From contig JASDDO010000018.1 in the NCBI GenBank assembly GCA_030015575.1, forward strand, positions 229,943,138 to 230,007,137: 64,000 nt of DNA, read 5' to 3'. The stretch is from Agapanthus africanus. Its lineage: Eukaryota > Streptophyta > Magnoliopsida > Asparagales > Amaryllidaceae. The notes under the pieces were generated by a model that was not told where the DNA came from, made no database searches, and was given only the letters and a program-made list of their open reading frames with translations. Of this stretch, positions 23,321 through 35,373 are shown piece after piece. The translations under genes and the position numbers were made by a program. The stretch's first letter is position 1, and each line of letters opens with the position of its first letter.

Positions 23321-24921
23321 CGAATACTAAGTACTCTACTTCCTAAAATGACGGAGGGTTGCGGATGATTTTTAAGAAAATCTTTAACGCTTTGAACTTG
23401 ATATCGTTGTAGAATCAAATGGTTTTCAAAAGGAGTGGCTTAAGCTCTGCAGTTTTGAAATATAGCTTTTTCATAAATAGCCGAGTGGTTTTCAAATCCG
23501 ATTCTACAACATCTTTTTAGGTTTATTTTCTTTACATTAATCACATTAATTTAATCCCATCATTTAAGTCCTTAAGCCAATCACAGAAAAGAAACGAAAA
23601 TAACACGTACGCTTATGCCATCCGCATTCGCCGCAATGTTCCGTTATGCACCGTTAGGTTACTTAACTAACGGCATACCGGGACGGGACTAGGCGGGTGT
23701 AAAACATAAGCAACGTCTACTATATATCATATATATAATATGTCATTCGTCTCAGATATCACAGAACGCAGGCAGCAGAAACATAGATATAAAGTGGGAT
23801 ATACTAGGACGTCCTATTTAGTATTTAGCCAGAATAGAAAATACGGATTCCACAGTCGCGATGAATAGCCAAGCCCACACCTTGGACCCCTACGAGAGCG
23901 GCAAGTGACCCTACCAATTCTAGAGTTTAGGAGACCCGGTCTCGACTCCTAGAGATGGCCTCCCACTGAACCCCAGAACCCGGTCACCTGTGTTCCTCTC
24001 CTTGGGTCCATCCTAATGCGGAAAAGTAAATAATATACAACACTGGTGACACAACCTCAACCCGGAAGTGCCCCAAATAAAAGAATATTACATTACATTT
24101 GAATTTACATGAATGAAAATATAAAACTCTCATCTCACAAAAAAAAACCCCGGCTATTCAATCGCGACAATCCTGCACATCATATCTCAGCAACACATAA
24201 TATCTCATATCATCGACGTAAGTAAGTATGCATACCCCAATTGTCGTTGATGTATAGCAACGAAACCGGCGATATCGTACATACTACACTTACGGTCACA
24301 GAAAAGAAAGTGTAAAACTACAATATTTGGAATCCACATTCTCTTTAGACATCATAAATGCGAAATATCACATATTTCGTATTTCATGCCTAAACTATAT
24401 GAATTCCACATATTGTATCACATTCCAGATAAACAGACAGTATTAAAGTTTTCGAACGAACGATCAAGTACCCAAGATTCACTAAAGCTCAACACTTGAG
24501 CAGGGTTCAAAAATCCGGAGTGTGACACAGTAGTAGCGGTCCAGCCGTAGAAGGGTCAAGCCAACGCCTCACATGTGGCATGCCGTACTGCCCCAAACCC
24601 TAAGGTTCAAAGGGCATTTCAAGACGGTCACATAATCGAGTTAAGGTTTGTTGTCTTCTAGAGGGTCCACCACAAAAAGACTTGCACGTATCTCCAAAGT
24701 ATCTAAACCCCGTGAATAGTGAGCAAATGATACTCGTTCAAACACTTCAATACTTTCTAATTTACCCGGAAAAGCAACGAAATGAAAATTCCGATCGAAT
24801 CTACACTTCTAAAACCATCTCCAGAAAATACAGTACTATATTCAGATTAAACATACCTAAAACACTGTACAAGAAGTAATAAGAATTACAGTGTAAATTA
24901 GATGCAATGATACCTCTGTAC

Positions 24922-24969
24922 GGCCGCGGAGCCGCGGCCTAAGCAAGGAATTGCCGCGGTTCCGCGGCC
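24922..24969 (-). promoter_or_regulatory. GC-rich leader stem-loop of element B
   Basis: Arms at 24922-24937 and 24954-24969 pair at 15 of 16 positions (GGCCGCGGAGCCGCGG against CCGCGGTTCCGCGGCC) around 16 nt. The stem lies 184 nt from the primer site. Confidence 0.72.
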
Positions 24970-25153
24970 ATTTGTACTATTCATGGCATTGAATTTCACC
25001 ATAATTCTTAGATTTACCTGCTGTATTTTTAAAGTATTTTTAATCCTGAAAAATGTCAGATTTTAAAATTTGTCCAGAGAGGGTCTTAAAATGTCGTATT
25101 TTTGTCCGATCGGGATTTTTACTTCGTAAAAGCGTCGCCTAATGTTCTAGGTC

Positions 25154-25166
25154 GGCTCTGATACCA
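25154..25166 (-). promoter_or_regulatory. Primer-binding site of element B
   Basis: Minus strand TGGTATCAGAGCC, the initiator-tRNA-Met type, one base from the 5' LTR. Confidence 0.95.
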
Positions 25167-25167
25167 A

Positions 25168-27271
25168 TGAAAGGTTTGCCTCGCACCCTATGTAGAGTTT
25201 TGAAGCATCACATGTCTCAAAGTTTAGATTTTTATGGTGCTAAACAAGCATACAAAGGAATCGATCCTAGAAAATTAGAGTTTCGAAAGTTAAAGCGAAT
25301 AAAAACTAGGGTTTCGAGACTACAACCTTTGTAGCTCCCTTTCGCTGGACTCTTTGGTCTCTTGGGTGTTGGAAGAAGGTCCTCTTGAACTCCTCTCACG
25401 TCCACGACGATCCACCCGGAGTTCCTTGTCCAAGCTCGCAACTTCGATTATCAAGATGAGAATCGAAGAGAACACTCTAAACAAGTTGGATAAACTTGTG
25501 TAGAATGATGTTGTGGTTTAGATTCTCACTTCAAAAACCTTTCTTTATGTGTGTTTTACTCACTAGAAAAAACTAGAGAGCAAATGGTGAAGGAGGAAGA
25601 AGATGGAGGCTTTCTTTTTCACATGAGTAAAAATGATTACCATGAAAAGAAATGAAATATATCTTTATATATTTTATTTCTTCTCACTACAAACCATGGT
25701 TAAATGATGGAGACATTATTTAACTTGAGTTTTAAAACACAAAGAGAAGGATAACTCATGGTTAGAAGTAGGTGAGCATGGTTAGGTTTAAAGAAGAATG
25801 TAGAAGCAAGCAAGAATTATCCTTATCTTTTCTATTTTGTTTTAAACAATAAATCAAATAATAATCCATATATTCAACCATGGTGTGAGTCTTATATTGC
25901 CACCATTTCCATGTGTAAACAACTATGATAGATGGGTGTATGTATGTATGTATGTATGTATGCACATCCATATGTGCATGAAACTAGTAAGAAAGAAAGA
26001 AAGAAAGAAAAACATACATGCATGCACACATCCATCATCCAAGAAAAGGTTTTAAGTGAGAAAACTAATGGTTAAATGATAAATCAACACTTGATTTATC
26101 AATCCGGCCATATCACATATGACCCTACCAAAAGCAAGCCGCCCGATCAATGTACGGTATCATATACGCGCATTTTAATCGGGTCCATGCGCATATCGCA
26201 TACGCGCACCACAACGTTTCGCCTGGACTAGGTAACTCCTGTGTGGGACTCTAAGACTCGTCAATACGCCGGCAGAGGGTGATGATCATATCAAGTACCC
26301 CCAAGCCGCAAGCGGTCAGCTAAACGTAACGGCCATCCGGGTATTGAGCGATCAGAAGAAAACAAGCGAACCTGCTACAACTCCCATCGAGCCAACCGGC
26401 AACACTACCGTACAGTCCGGTCTTTTCGTCAAATATGCTGCATATCGAGCCTTAGGATGGTCACGTCGACCCCAATAACTCAATAAGTCGTGCCGGTGAA
26501 TGGTCTATAACAGATCGAGAAACTACTGATAACACTTATCAGCAAATCTCAGCAGCCCTGGCCAGGGACTTACTGATATAACCAGTTGGGCACAGCACAG
26601 CATCAACTCCCTATACGGGGAGAGACGAAACCCCTCCTATCGCTCATTGTCTTCATGTGTCTCGGGACTGTACCCAACGGCCACCTGTTTGCACGACTCA
26701 GTAGAGCCGTGGAAGGGTGGCAATCAAAGTACAGTGGGAGAACACACAAGACTCTATGACGATCTCGGGTCTACAGACTAACCTGTACCAGTGTCACCTG
26801 AGAATTGCTATCCGACGATAGATATAATTCCATATAGGAGTTCTCGGTGAGTCCGTCCAGTGTACCCAGTCACCACTGAGCACCCGTATATGATCTTGAT
26901 GTCAAACATCGATGAATGTAGGAACATTCATCGCCCATCGTATGGGTCTAGTATCATATATGCTAGTCTACTCTGGTATATCAATGCCCCGTCTCGATAT
27001 ACCTACGACTAGGGACTTTCCAGGATATGCTTATAGACTACAGATGTCCCACTAGTATGATCTCCATCATAATCAGAGTAGTCAAGCCGATATCCTCAGG
27101 GCTTTATCAGCATGTATGAATGAATAAAAGCATGATCAAATCAACATGTCAGATAAAGAAGAACCAGATAGCATACTATCATGTCGAGCAAGAATGCATA
27201 CTGAATATATATACATGTACAAATACATCCACTATCATATAATGGCCTCTAGGGCATACATATATCCAACA
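25168..27271 (-). mobile_element. 5' LTR of element B
   Basis: It pairs with the LTR at 16640-18739, with a few scattered substitutions and microsatellite length differences. It is bounded by the primer site on one side and the TSD on the other. Confidence 0.93.
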
Positions 27272-27276
27272 AGTAT
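27272..27276. repeat. Right target-site duplication of element B
   Basis: AGTAT, identical to 16635-16639. Confidence 0.9.
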
Positions 27277-28045
27277 TGCAACTTGAATGGGTTGATATGG
27301 TATCTTGATTCTATGGTTACTTTGTAACCTCATCACATACCATATTCTCCCCAAAAACCCCATCTTGCAAGCCTAAGGTTAGAATCAATTTAGTGTTGAG
27401 GTTGCCAGGTTTAGATATGGTATTTTGTGATTAAGTGAGTTGATAAATCTCTTGGTTTCATATACTATATACTATCACAAACACTTAGAAAACTTAACAC
27501 TAGAATCATTTGTTCTCACTCACTAACTTGTGTCTTTGATGTTGATGTATGCTTGTTAAACCTTATGCTTAGCGTTGATACCTCAAGCTTGGACATACAA
27601 ACGGTAAGTGAACAAAACAGACTCATTTCGTGTTTGCTTCGAATATCGGCAACTTGATGACTTGTCCCTCGCAACCGCCTTGACAAGTCATACCTCGCGC
27701 TGGGATCGACACTAGGACAGAAAACTCATGAGCAAAGGAGCGTCGAAGGAATCTTCGCAATCCGACCATCCAAGCCAAAGCCACAGCCATTTCTTCCTTA
27801 ACTTGTTTTCTTTGTTTTCGTATTTTATATTTTTGTGACAAACAAACCAATTCGTTAATTATTGAACCTTAAACAACAATACCTAATACACAATTCCCTG
27901 CCGATTGACCCGTACTTACCGGCTTGCTACAACGCGCCGTGCACTTGCGGTTTATAAATTTTAAAACGAGAACGAGCTCGCGTGCACATCCATTTCCTTA
28001 AAATGCATCCATTTCCAAATCATATGCGTTTGCGCGCGCGGGTGA
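27277..28045. other. Unassigned segment L, right part
   Basis: It continues 16247-16639. Near 27895-27960 the minus strand reads AACCGCAAGTGCACGG and, further on, GGTAAGTACGGGTC. This context is commonly found, antisense, at the 3' end of plant Athila/Tat LTRs (family knowledge from memory). No primer site is seen after it, so a truncated Ty3-type LTR is the best guess. No gene. Confidence 0.35.
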
Positions 28046-28926
28046 ATTCCAACAATATATTAATTTACATTAACTAATATTAGCTCACTTAAGAATTTCT
28101 TTTTCTCACTTGTGTACATTTAATATATATGTGATATATATTATTATGTCATGCTAGTTGCTACATGCTACATGGGTGTATGGGACTCATACCATAATAA
28201 TAATAATGTGGGGTTTTATTTATTAAGAGTAAAAGAAAATTAGTTGGAAATTAGTCAAGGTTAGAAGCTTAGAGAAGTTTTGTGCTAACCTTTGACTTAG
28301 TCCACTAATATTGTCTTACCTTAGATATTTATTAACGTAACCATTATTGTTAGCTATGGTTTAGTCTCTACAAGAGTTATATGAGATATTTTTCACCCAT
28401 GGTTGCCATTCAACACTTGCTTCTCTCCATGGTTGCTTTTCTTCATCTCCCTCCTCAAGCTCTCTAGCTTTTTGGGAGGTGAAGAAAATTAGTGAGAAAA
28501 ATATTTCTAAAGTGAGCAAGATTCCTACTTCAACAACCTACAATAGACTAGCCATTTAGTTTAGCTTGTTTGCTTCACTAATTCCTAATTAGTGAAGAGG
28601 TAGCTTGAGTTAGTGTCTTCTAGACGTAGATCATCTACGGTCTCGAAGACTTCAAGCAAGCTTGTTCAATTCACCTTGTGGAGCCTTACTAGAGTCCGGG
28701 AGATTACTACTTGGAGCGAAGGGATTACTACACGGAGCTTTTGAAGTGAAGGACTGGTCTACAAAGGTTGTATTTCTTGTTCACTTAGATGTAAAGATAT
28801 TTACATGCTTGGTTTCGTCTAATTCTCTAGTTAAGATTCTAGGTTAGGGTTCTTTAGCATGCCAAATTTTTGAAAACGGCATGGTCGATGCCTCTCAAAA
28901 CCCTGTGGTCGTGCTGGGGAACCCAG
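28046..28926 (+). mobile_element. Copia LTR fragment of element E
   Basis: It begins abruptly within the LTR, at a stretch matching A near 5950 (TTTACATTAACTAATATT), and runs to the LTR end, where GGCATGGTCGATGCC matches the GGCATGGTTGATG region of A. The usual CCTACA end is replaced by ACCCAGCA and no primer site follows. Confidence 0.7.
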
Positions 28927-29390
28927 CACGAAGGCCGTAGGTTCTAACCTATGTGTGTCTCGTGTGCCATATCGGGTTTTCTTGTATTTGATTCTTGTTT
29001 TACGATATAACGTATTTGAAAATGTAGGTACTCTGTGTGGACATCGTATGACAAGGGGGAGCGTGGCATTTTAACTTCGGCAAGCGAGGATCAAGATGAG
29101 TAGATGTATATCTACGGTTGAAGTCAGGTGGATGGCGTATAGCACCCCCGCAACCTTAGAATAGGGTATTACTATATCTGTAAGTTTGGAAGCAATATTT
29201 GGATACTTAGTAAAGACGGTATTTAGAAAACCTTAGGTTAGATTAGGTTGATCTAGGGAGACCTATCCATAGGATGATTACCTTGGTGGCGAATCGCTGG
29301 TTATATATAGTCTCACACGCACGCACGCACACACACACTTGATTCTGTGATGTTGCTTATATCATGCCTGGGACGAATGTTATATATATT
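28927..29390 (+). mobile_element. Ty3-type LTR patch between the LTR and leader of E
   Basis: The blocks GGAGCGTGGCAT, GAGTAGATGTATATCTACGG and GGCGTATAGCACCCCCGCAA match, on the opposite strand, the interior of LTR H near 46790-46890. An alternating CA/CG simple repeat lies at about 29313-29338. It stands where the copia primer site and early leader of E should be. Confidence 0.5.
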
Positions 29391-30106
29391 TATATATATA
29401 CTAGAAGATATTGTATATGTTTTTCACCCGCGCTAGTCCAGCCCCCGCTCTGCTGTTAGTTAAGTAACCTAACAGGTGATGACGGGGCCTAGTGGAGAAT
29501 GCGGATGGCATATACGTACATTGAATTTTCGTTCTTTTCTGGTGTGATATGTTTTAATTGATGGGACTGTATTAATTCTGATTAATTCAAGGAAAACAAA
29601 CCTATATGATGTTGTTGGAACCAAGTTTTTTGAAAACATACATTACAGACGTTTCCTTTTGCTCTGCATAGTGGTATTCGGTTATGAATATCTAGCAACT
29701 CATTCGATGAGGTAAGAGCCGAGATCCCTCCATCGGGAATGACCTCTTGAGCAAAAGTTTGCGTCATTATAATAACTTCACTACAGTCAATTATTTTTTC
29801 TTTGCATCATGGTATTCAGTTTGGAATATCTTGCACCTCATTCGACGAGGAAAGAGCCGAGATCCCTTCACCGGGAGTGACCTCTTTAGAAAAAGATTTT
29901 ACCATTATATATTTATAAAACCACTTGGATTCTTTCAACGATATCAAGTTCATTACGTTAAAGGTTTTTCGCCAAAAACCAGCCGTAGCCCTCCGTCATT
30001 TCAGAAAAGTAGCGTCTAGTATTCGTGCTATATTTGTTGTCTTCCGTCAAGGCATAGTGTGCGGTAGCTATGTGTTACTTTTCTGTAGCATGGATATGCA
30101 TTAATC
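29391..30106 (+). mobile_element. Copia leader of element E, left part
   Basis: It is collinear with the leader of A from about 8760, starting at CACCCGCGCTAG. It holds two diverged units of the tandem repeat (29655-29895, spacing 138 bp) and the first hairpin motif (about 30018-30063, core TTTGTTGTCTTCCGTCAAGG). It is cut by element C at TSD TAATC. Confidence 0.75.
30102..30106. repeat. Left target-site duplication of element C
   Basis: TAATC, matching 41260-41264. Confidence 0.9.
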
Positions 30107-33100
30107 TGTAACGCTTCGAAAATCGTTTAAGCAGTTTTTCGATAATTGGTAAAATAAACAGTCTTTCACGTAAAAAGTCAAAATAAGTATTTTTCAATAT
30201 AGGTCTAATTATACAAAATTTAGATAAGATATTTGTAGAAATTGGTCACTTAAAAATTTCTTGTTATTTAAAATTTTTTCCTTAATTAATTATTTTTAAT
30301 ATTATTTTAAGCTTTTAAAAATACATTATATTAGTGATAAATACAAATTTAAATAGGTAAATTACATAATTAGGAACCATTATAAAATAAAATTTAGTGT
30401 AACAAAAATTTTATCAAGACTTTTCAAGATTTTAGTTCTATGGTTTAAAAATTAAAGCAAAAATGAATTAAAATTGGGGTGTTTGTGTAAAACTTGATGT
30501 GATATGCATTAAATGAGTTTAGAAGATGCTTTTTGTGTAGAATTTTCTACACAATCTCACTCACACCCCCCTCACCCTCAGGCCATGCTCACTGCAGGAA
30601 CCCCCCCATTTTCCACCATTTCCTTGCTTCAAAATTCATGTAAAAATCTACCAAAAATCCACAAAAATTCACAAATTCCTTCACAAATTCTAACCTAAAT
30701 CCTATTCCACCTCTTCCCAAACCCTAATTGGTTTAAAACAAAGAGAAACGAGGCAACTTTAGAGGCTAAGTGCAAGGGGATCAACACATGGGAGGTATAA
30801 TTTTAATCTAGTTGTTAAATTGGTAGTTTAATTATGCTAATTTAGATTTTTAAAGTGTTAATTTGGTTATAATTCCTTGTTTAATGAAATTCAAGAAAAG
30901 GATTGGTGTTTTAATTAGGGTTTGAAGTATGGTAAGTGGGTTAAAGTTAGTGTTGTGGCCATCTAGTGGGTTAGATCGGCCGTTTGTGCTAGTTTGTGAA
31001 CGCTAAATCGTTAATTCGCGAGGTTTGCATCGAAATTTGTATGTGAATGCTTACTAGGTTTTTCTTAAAATTAGGAGGTGATTTGTTTGCAATATATTGA
31101 CGATAATATTAGAATCTACTACGACTTGTAGGGTGTGCGAATGCGGAGTTTGGTTTAGTCGGGTTTTAGTTTGGACGGTTGCCCCGAAACGACGATTTTA
31201 GTTAAGCTTTTAGTGGTTTTCGTGTGTGTTCCGTGTGTTTAGTACACGTTGTGCCTAACTTGTCAGTGTTAATTCTTTTATTTTGTGACTTGCATCATTT
31301 CTTGATGTGTAATCTTAAGTTTGTGTTATACAATTTTAGGATCGGTTGCGGAAACATCGGACGCGGCGCGTAAAGGCAAAACGGTGGTTGGATCAGATTA
31401 GCGAAGCGTCTGGGTGAGTAGATGTATTCATCTATGGGGAAATCGTCTGGATGGAGCGAGACGCCCCATAGTTAGGATCACTTTATTACCTGCAAATTAT
31501 ATGCATAGTTAGTTAGTTAACCATCTCATTCATATACATACCCGTCTAGTTATTCGTCTGCTAGCATTGCATGGACATCTATATACCTATGTGTGATATC
31601 ACCCTTTAGGACACTTACACCATTACCATTGGCTCATATCGCACGTGCACAATACATGTGAACACACACGCCTTGGTAATTGACATGTCACGAGCACTTT
31701 AGAACCTGCTTCGTTTAGTATCACCACCTGCATCATACATGATACATCGAATTGCATAGTATGTATATACCTTACATCATCATCATGCTTATATAGATTC
31801 CTAGTCACAAATCAATTGCATACCTTTGACATCATAAACATTTATCATCTACAATATGTTGGGTATTATGATTTTCTTGAGGATTTCAGTATTGATGAGA
31901 TTTCTGGATTTTGGGGAAAACCGCAAGAATTTAACAAAATCTTATTATTATCATTTTTAAAATAAAGTTGCGGTTTTCCCATGATGCATGTGTCGTCCAC
32001 CATGAGTTTTCATGTTTTCTGTTGGATTTCGAGACCCGATTCAAAGAGTAGATGAACCGTCTCGGGTACATGGTGGGCCCGGTATGGTACCCCGGAGCAA
32101 GAAGATCGAGTTATAGACGATGAGCCTGGCAGGGGAAGACTACTTACCGGTGATGTCTGGCGCGGCGGATATCCGGAGGATACCGACCGTTGTCGTGAGA
32201 TTTAATGATATGGGCCTATCCGGACTGACGGAGCCCGATGTATTGAGATATTGATATAGTGAGATATTGAGACAGATATATTTCCATATTTGGTGTCGAT
32301 GCTTGACACGGTTTTCAGATGATTTCATTGATGGAACTTTAGCTATTGCACAGATATTCTTTTTCTAAGTTAAGAAACAGAGCTTATAGTATTTTAAACA
32401 CTTAAAGATTTTGTAATGATGTTTCATACATGTGCATACATACTAGTGGCATTACATCACATCTAGACATACATGTTGTGACGCATTTGCGTGCATTCTT
32501 ACGATATCCTTACTAGATGTTATATTCTACTCACGAGTTGGCAAGTCACCCCCGTTGTGCCACAGTGTCTTGCAGGTCGGACCCGTCAGCCTTGTAGTGG
32601 CGGGCTTATCTTATCATTTTCTCATTTTGCTCAGACTCGCGACATTGCTCGTAGGTGGGTTGTGAGACACCTTATAACCTTTTTTTGTACTATCATTGTA
32701 TCTAGTATTCTCCATCTACCACTTCTTATTTGTATATGCGACCTAGTGATGAGATTGAGAGATTTGTATATATGTGGTTTCTTTGGGGTCGAGCTCACTT
32801 GAGCCGACGTTGTGTTTGTCTTATTTTTGCATTTCTTTATGCTTATTTGCTTGATCTTGCATATATACTGCGTGTGGTTGTGATCCGCCTTGGGCGAAGA
32901 GCTAGCTCCCGCTTGGGGATGCCATTTTGTTATTGCAGGTTATATATCTTGTTGTACCCATTTTTAGGGGCCAGTATTTACAAAGGAGTCTCTGCCGAAA
33001 TTTTCGGAAATTTTTTAATTTTTTTAAAAAGGGGTTAATACAACTTATTTGATTTTAAGGTCATTTTCATAAAAAAATTTCCTTCACTCTCATTGGTTGT

Positions 33101-33201
33101 GGTTTAGATTTTCTGGGCTTTGGCTGACTTAGGTTACGTTACGCCTTTAGACGTCTCGTAATCTAAGTTTCAGTGACGTTCCGTACCTCCGGGTCATGAC
33201 A
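30107..33201 (+). mobile_element. 5' LTR of element C
   Basis: It runs from TGTAACGCTTCG to GGGTCATGACA. The whole 3.1 kb pairs collinearly with 38166-41259. Short frames inside, such as those at 30513 and 32491, recur in the other LTR with differences and are not genes. Confidence 0.94.
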
Positions 33202-33205
33202 AAGT

Positions 33206-33217
33206 TGGTATCAGAGC
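33206..33217 (+). promoter_or_regulatory. Primer-binding site of element C
   Basis: TGGTATCAGAGC (initiator tRNA-Met), four bases after the 5' LTR. Confidence 0.92.
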
Positions 33218-33436
33218 GTAGGTTTTATCTTTCTGAGTGTAGGACGACCCTTGGTATATTGAGTAGGTGACTTAAGCAAAGTGGTGTAGCGTGGGTATGT
33301 TCCGCGGCATACTTACGATACGGTACTCCGCCTAAGTGACCTTAGGGTATAATTGCTTGTATTTCCTTCTTGATTCCATGCATTCCTTGATTCAATTGCA
33401 ATGTTCTTATCGCTCCTGTTTCTTATTCCAGCTTCA

Positions 33437-34675
33437 ATGCCGCCAAAGACTACAAGAGCTCAGCGGGCTGCCGCTAGAGATGAGCTTCGAGCGGGCTCGT
33501 TTGAGGTGAGGATCGAGCGGGATGATACGCCTACCCCACAGGGTCAGATTGATCCGCCTTTTCCTGACCCTATTGCCAGATTAGAGGCCGGTATGCAGGA
33601 ATTGCGACAGATGATGGGATCTTTAGTTGAGTCCAGTCGGGCACAGAGATCCGAGGACGTTCCTTCCACCGCACAGATCACGATTGTACCTGCAGCCCAG
33701 ACGGTTACTCCTGATACTACTGCGACTATCCCCGTGTCACTACAGGAGTTTATGAGGCTGAAACCTCCAGCTTTTACCAGCACGGATGCGACAGAGGACC
33801 CACAGGCATTTCTAGATAGGATGGCTAGGATTTGCCGTTCGTTGAGGTGTTTTGATGATAGAAGGGTGGAGTTCGTGAGTTTTCGTCTGGAGGGCCTTGC
33901 CCAGACGTGGTACGATTCAGTAGAGAGAGGCCTAGCTGCTGGTCTACCTCCTATGACTTGGGACGAGTTTACAGCTACATTTCTTGCCCGTTTTCTTCCG
34001 GGGAGTGTCCGAGATGCTCGAGCCTGTAGTTTTGAGTCTTTGCGCAAGACTCTTGGGATGACAGTGTCTGAGTATGATATACAGTTTACCCAGTTGTCTC
34101 GATATGCTCCGTACCTAGTAGACACAGAAGAGAAGAGAATAAAGAGGTTTGTGCGAGGGCTTGACACACAGCTATTCCTAGCCATCGGCACCCAGCACTT
34201 TGACACATACGCAGCCGCGATAGATGCAGCCTTACTTTTGGAGGAGCGCATTTATGAGACTCCGGTCGTTTCTGGGCCGAAGAGGATCCGTACTGATACG
34301 CCAGCCCAGCGGCAGATGGGTAGACACCGTGATAGATTCTTTTCGGGAGATGGTGGTAGAAGAGGATTGAGACAAGGCTATTTAATTGGTTCATATCCGC
34401 AGACCCAGCAGTCGTCGCCAGAATGTTTTCGGTCCGGGAGTCAGTATTATCGTATCAGAGACTGTACCATGGGGCACCAGGGCGCGGCGACAGTGCCACA
34501 TGTGACCTTACCACCTTCACCACCTCCTCAGAGAGCTCTACTTCCTACTCCTGATGAGACTCCATGCCAGGAAGATGCTCCTAGAGGTCATGGGCGTGGC
34601 GGTCCGGTTCAGAGAGGACGAGGCGACAGAGGCAGAGGCAGAGGACAGCCAGCTATTAGTGGTGGACAGGCCTGA
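33437..34675 (+). CDS. Gag of element C (412 aa, ends at a nonsense codon)
   Basis: The capsid-type protein that packages the element RNA. I chose the ATG at 33437 (MPPKTTRAQRAAARDEL) rather than the in-frame ATG 12 codons upstream because basic MPP/R starts are usual in this clade. A retrotransposon Gag domain spans roughly residues 110-260, with FVSFRLEGLAQTWYDSV and FLARFLPGSVRDARACSFE. The zinc-knuckle region CFRSGSQYYRIRDC has lost its second Cys (now Ser) and its His (now Tyr). The tail is R/G-rich. The TGA at 34673 stands where relatives usually read on as Gag-Pol; an Arg CGA changed to TGA would explain it. So this is probably the front of a single Gag-Pol protein. Confidence 0.8.
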   Translation: MPPKTTRAQRAAARDELRAGSFEVRIERDDTPTPQGQIDPPFPDPIARLEAGMQELRQMMGSLVESSRAQRSEDVPSTAQITIVPAAQTVTPDTTATIPVSLQEFMRLKPPAFTSTDATEDPQAFLDRMARICRSLRCFDDRRVEFVSFRLEGLAQTWYDSVERGLAAGLPPMTWDEFTATFLARFLPGSVRDARACSFESLRKTLGMTVSEYDIQFTQLSRYAPYLVDTEEKRIKRFVRGLDTQLFLAIGTQHFDTYAAAIDAALLLEERIYETPVVSGPKRIRTDTPAQRQMGRHRDRFFSGDGGRRGLRQGYLIGSYPQTQQSSPECFRSGSQYYRIRDCTMGHQGAATVPHVTLPPSPPPQRALLPTPDETPCQEDAPRGHGRGGPVQRGRGDRGRGRGQPAISGGQA

Positions 34676-35373
34676 GTGTTCGCGTTAACTCCTCAGGATG
34701 CACAGGCATCCAATGCCGTCGTGACAGTCTATGCCAGTACGTTCTTTTGATGCACGGGTATTATTTGATCCAGGTTCCACACATTCTTATGTATCCACAT
34801 AATTTGCACCAAGGTTGGGCCGAGAGTCTTCTTCGTTAGATCAGCCGCTTGTCATTATTACTCCGGTAGGCGAGTCGTTTGTTGCCCGTTTTGTTTACCG
34901 ATCGTGTCCCGTTCGTATCGGGGAGAGAGATTCTTCAGTTTATTTGATTCTCCTCGATATGCTAGACTTCGACGTTCATCTTGGTATGGACTGGCTAGCC
35001 ACCTGTTATGCATCCGTGGACTGCCGTGAAAAGGCATTCAGATTCATTTTTTCTGGGTGAGCCGGTTCTTGTTATTCAAGGAGTTCGTAGCGCTACCCTT
35101 CCCAACTTGATTTCTTCTCTTCGCACTGGTCAACTCTTGCGGAAAGGATGTCAGGGATTCTTAGCCTATGTTTGTGATACTAGCGCTACAGAGGTTCCGT
35201 TGGACCAGGTCCCTGTTGTGAGAGAGTTTCCTGATGTATTCCCTGACGAGCTGCCTGGTCTGCCACCAGAGCGTAAGATTGAGTTTTGCATTGACCTGAT
35301 CCCCAGCATGGGGCCTATCTCTATACCGCCTTATCGGATGGCCCCGGCGAAGCTTAGAGAGCTGAAGGATTAG
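34676..35373 (+). pseudogene. Protease and linker region of element C pol
   Basis: Beyond the gag stop the frame shifts near 34725-34740. The protease core reads RVLFDPGSTHSYVST (DPG where an active site usually has D-S/T-G), then an in-frame TAA, then the open piece 34815-35060 ending in GMDWLATCYASVDCREKAF. A second frameshift near 35048, in a run of six T, leads into the pol frame with EFPDVFPDELPGLPPERKIEF. A TAG ends this part at 35371. Confidence 0.8.

Larger units (their letters stand above)
22691..25153 (-). other. Untranslated leader of element B
   Basis: It is about 2.46 kb with no credible gene, collinear in many blocks with the leaders of A and D. It contains the GC-rich stem at 24922-24969 and the three hairpin motifs at 23112-23320. 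Confidence 0.8.
16640..27271 (-). mobile_element. Element B: complete Ty1/copia (Angela-type) retrotransposon, inactivated
   Basis: It is a 10.6-kb insertion on the minus strand with two LTRs of about 2.1 kb, a tRNA-Met primer site, a polypurine tract and TSD AGTAT. Gag, protease, integrase, RT and RNase H are all recognisable. The polyprotein is interrupted by several stops and one frameshift, while the RT-RNase H part remains open for 600 codons. Decay is therefore less advanced than in A but far more than in D. Confidence 0.95.

Noticed and set aside
27623-27850. 75-aa minus-strand frame in segment L
   Set aside because: It is short, with no recognisable domain, and lies in sequence that resembles a Ty3 LTR end.
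33544-34251. 235-aa minus-strand frame
   Set aside because: It lies antisense to the recognisable Gag of C, which is the supported frame. The length is explained by codon bias on the opposite strand.
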